Shown in pieces: positions 5,220 to 6,071 of a stretch of DNA of 6,071 bases; the first letter of the stretch is position 1, and the number at the start of each line of letters is the position of its first letter. The position numbers were made by a program, and so were the translations under genes. The DNA is from DATARH01 sp035309005. Lineage in GTDB: Bacteria; Pseudomonadota; Alphaproteobacteria; ATCC43930; CGMCC-115725. The notes beneath the pieces were generated by a model that searched no databases, was not told the DNA's origin, and saw nothing but the letters and a program-made list of their open reading frames with translations. Location of the stretch: the NCBI GenBank assembly GCA_035309005.1, contig DATGFP010000110.1:1-6071 (forward strand), given 5' to 3'.

Positions 5220-6071
5220 AAAAACCGCTCGAGAAAGCCTTCGTAGATCGCGGTCAGCCGGGTCAGGTCGGCGATCTCGACGCGCTCGTCGGCCTTGTGC
5301 ATGGTCAGCCCGACGAGGCCGAATTCGGCGACCGGGCAATAGGCCTGGATGAAGCGGGCGTCGGACGTGCCGCCGGTCGTGCTGAGTTCGGGGATGCGCC
5401 CCGTCACCGCGCCGATCGCCGCGCCGAGGCACTCGCTGACCCGGCCTGGCGGCACCAGAAAGGATTCGCCGCTGACCTCCCAGGCGAGGCGATACCTGCC
5501 GCCGGCCGCGGCCAGCTTGTCCGCGACCCAGGCCTGCAGCGTCGCGCTCGACCACAAATCGTTGAAGCGGATGTTGAAGGTGGCCCGCGCGATGCCCGGC
5601 GCGACGTTGGTCGCCGGGTTGCCGATGTCGATCGTCGTGACCTGCAGGCTCGACGGCTGGAAATGCTCGGTCCCGGCGTCGATCGCGGCGGCCGTCAGAG
5701 TGTGCAACAGCGCCACCAGCCGGTGCGCCGCGTTGTCGACGAGATGCGGGTAGGCGACATGCCCTTGCACCCCCTCGACGGTCAGCCGGCCGGTCATGCT
5801 GCCGCGCCGGCCGATCTTGATCATGTCACCGAGGGTGCCGGCCGAGGTCGGCTCGCCGACAACGCAGGCGTCGAGCGTCTCGCCCCGCGCCGTCAGCCAT
5901 TCCAGCACCTTCCGTGTGCCGTTGATCGCCGCCGCCTCCTCGTCGCCGGTGATCAAGAGGCTGATCGAGCCGGCAAAGTCGTCATGCGCCGAAAGAAAGC
6001 GCTCGGCGGCGGCGACAAAGGCGGCGATCGCCCCCTTCATATCGACGGCGCCGCGGCCGCACAGCGCGCCG
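5204..6071 (-). CDS. dapE: Succinyl-diaminopimelate desuccinylase (N-terminal part outside window)
   Basis: The 288 visible residues cover the C-terminal three quarters of DapE (E. coli protein about 375 residues). It hydrolyses N-succinyl-LL-diaminopimelate to LL-diaminopimelate and succinate in the lysine/peptidoglycan pathway, as a di-zinc M20 peptidase. Counting from the first full codon, GRGAVDMKG (5-13) carries the bridging ligand D10. GDEEA (42-46) has the catalytic and ligand Glu pair E44 and E45. VGEPTS (71-76) has ligand E73, and the HVAYPH segment (104-109) marks the dimerisation lid region. TTGGTSDARF (231-240) and MHKADE (257-262) follow, with final ligand H258. The GRGA-DMKG, GVQGHVAYPHL and TGGTSD blocks resemble DapE more than ArgE. 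The ATG at 6040 is internal (the Met of DMKG), not the start. The gene ends with TAG at 5204-5206 inside truA, and no separate terminator is visible there. Confidence 0.96.
   Translation of the reverse strand, partial: GALCGRGAVDMKGAIAAFVAAAERFLSAHDDFAGSISLLITGDEEAAAINGTRKVLEWLTARGETLDACVVGEPTSAGTLGDMIKIGRRGSMTGRLTVEGVQGHVAYPHLVDNAAHRLVALLHTLTAAAIDAGTEHFQPSSLQVTTIDIGNPATNVAPGIARATFNIRFNDLWSSATLQAWVADKLAAAGGRYRLAWEVSGESFLVPPGRVSECLGAAIGAVTGRIPELSTTGGTSDARFIQAYCPVAEFGLVGLTMHKADERVEIADLTRLTAIYEGFLERFFQPRS

Noticed and set aside
4599..5555. A 318-codon minus-strand open frame covering truA and the dapE end.
   Set aside because: It is a different frame from the real dapE, is low-complexity Arg/Gly-rich, and overlaps two genes with intact catalytic motifs.

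Overview
The window is GC-rich chromosomal DNA with tightly packed housekeeping genes. Third codon positions are mostly G or C, and the def-fmt-truA run, the A-type Fe-S carrier ending in NPNAASSCGCG, and the DapE all look proteobacterial. The best guess is an alphaproteobacterium of the Rhizobiales or Rhodospirillales type. That placement comes from composition and protein style, not from any rRNA or marker phylogeny. I see no tRNA, rRNA, CRISPR array, insertion sequence, phage gene or sizeable repeat.

Layout from left to right. (1) On the minus strand, 1-1584 holds the N-terminal 528 codons of a thiamine-diphosphate enzyme of the homodimeric pyruvate dehydrogenase E1 (AceE/MdeB-like) family; its 3' end lies outside the window. 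(2) Divergent from it across a 108-nt gap is a small A-type iron-sulfur carrier (ErpA/IscA/HesB family) at 1693-2052. (3) After 87 nt with a weak stem-loop comes a luciferase-like flavin-dependent oxidoreductase at 2140-2967. (4) Next are def (3013-3540), fmt (3544-4491) and truA (4473-5219), which look like one co-transcribed unit: fmt starts 3 nt after def stops, and truA starts 19 nt inside fmt. (5) Convergent to truA, with a 16-nt overlap of the 3' ends, is dapE on the minus strand (5204 to beyond 6071). Its N-terminal part is outside the window.

How the genes fit together. Fmt formylates initiator Met-tRNA and Def removes the formyl group from new proteins, so the two form one functional pair. 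TruA modifies the tRNA anticodon arm, which makes the run a translation module. DapE makes the diaminopimelate precursor of lysine and peptidoglycan. The Fe-S carrier serves cofactor maturation. The E1-like enzyme and the flavin oxidoreductase are the two genes whose substrates cannot be read from the sequence.

I found no convincing novel multi-gene system. The points most worth checking are the E1-like protein (a GDA variant of the ThDP motif and almost no N-terminal E2-binding extension), the unidentified substrate of the short flavin oxidoreductase, a possible leaderless start for def, and the two gene overlaps. The long open frames antisense to the real genes are judged to be GC-driven shadows.
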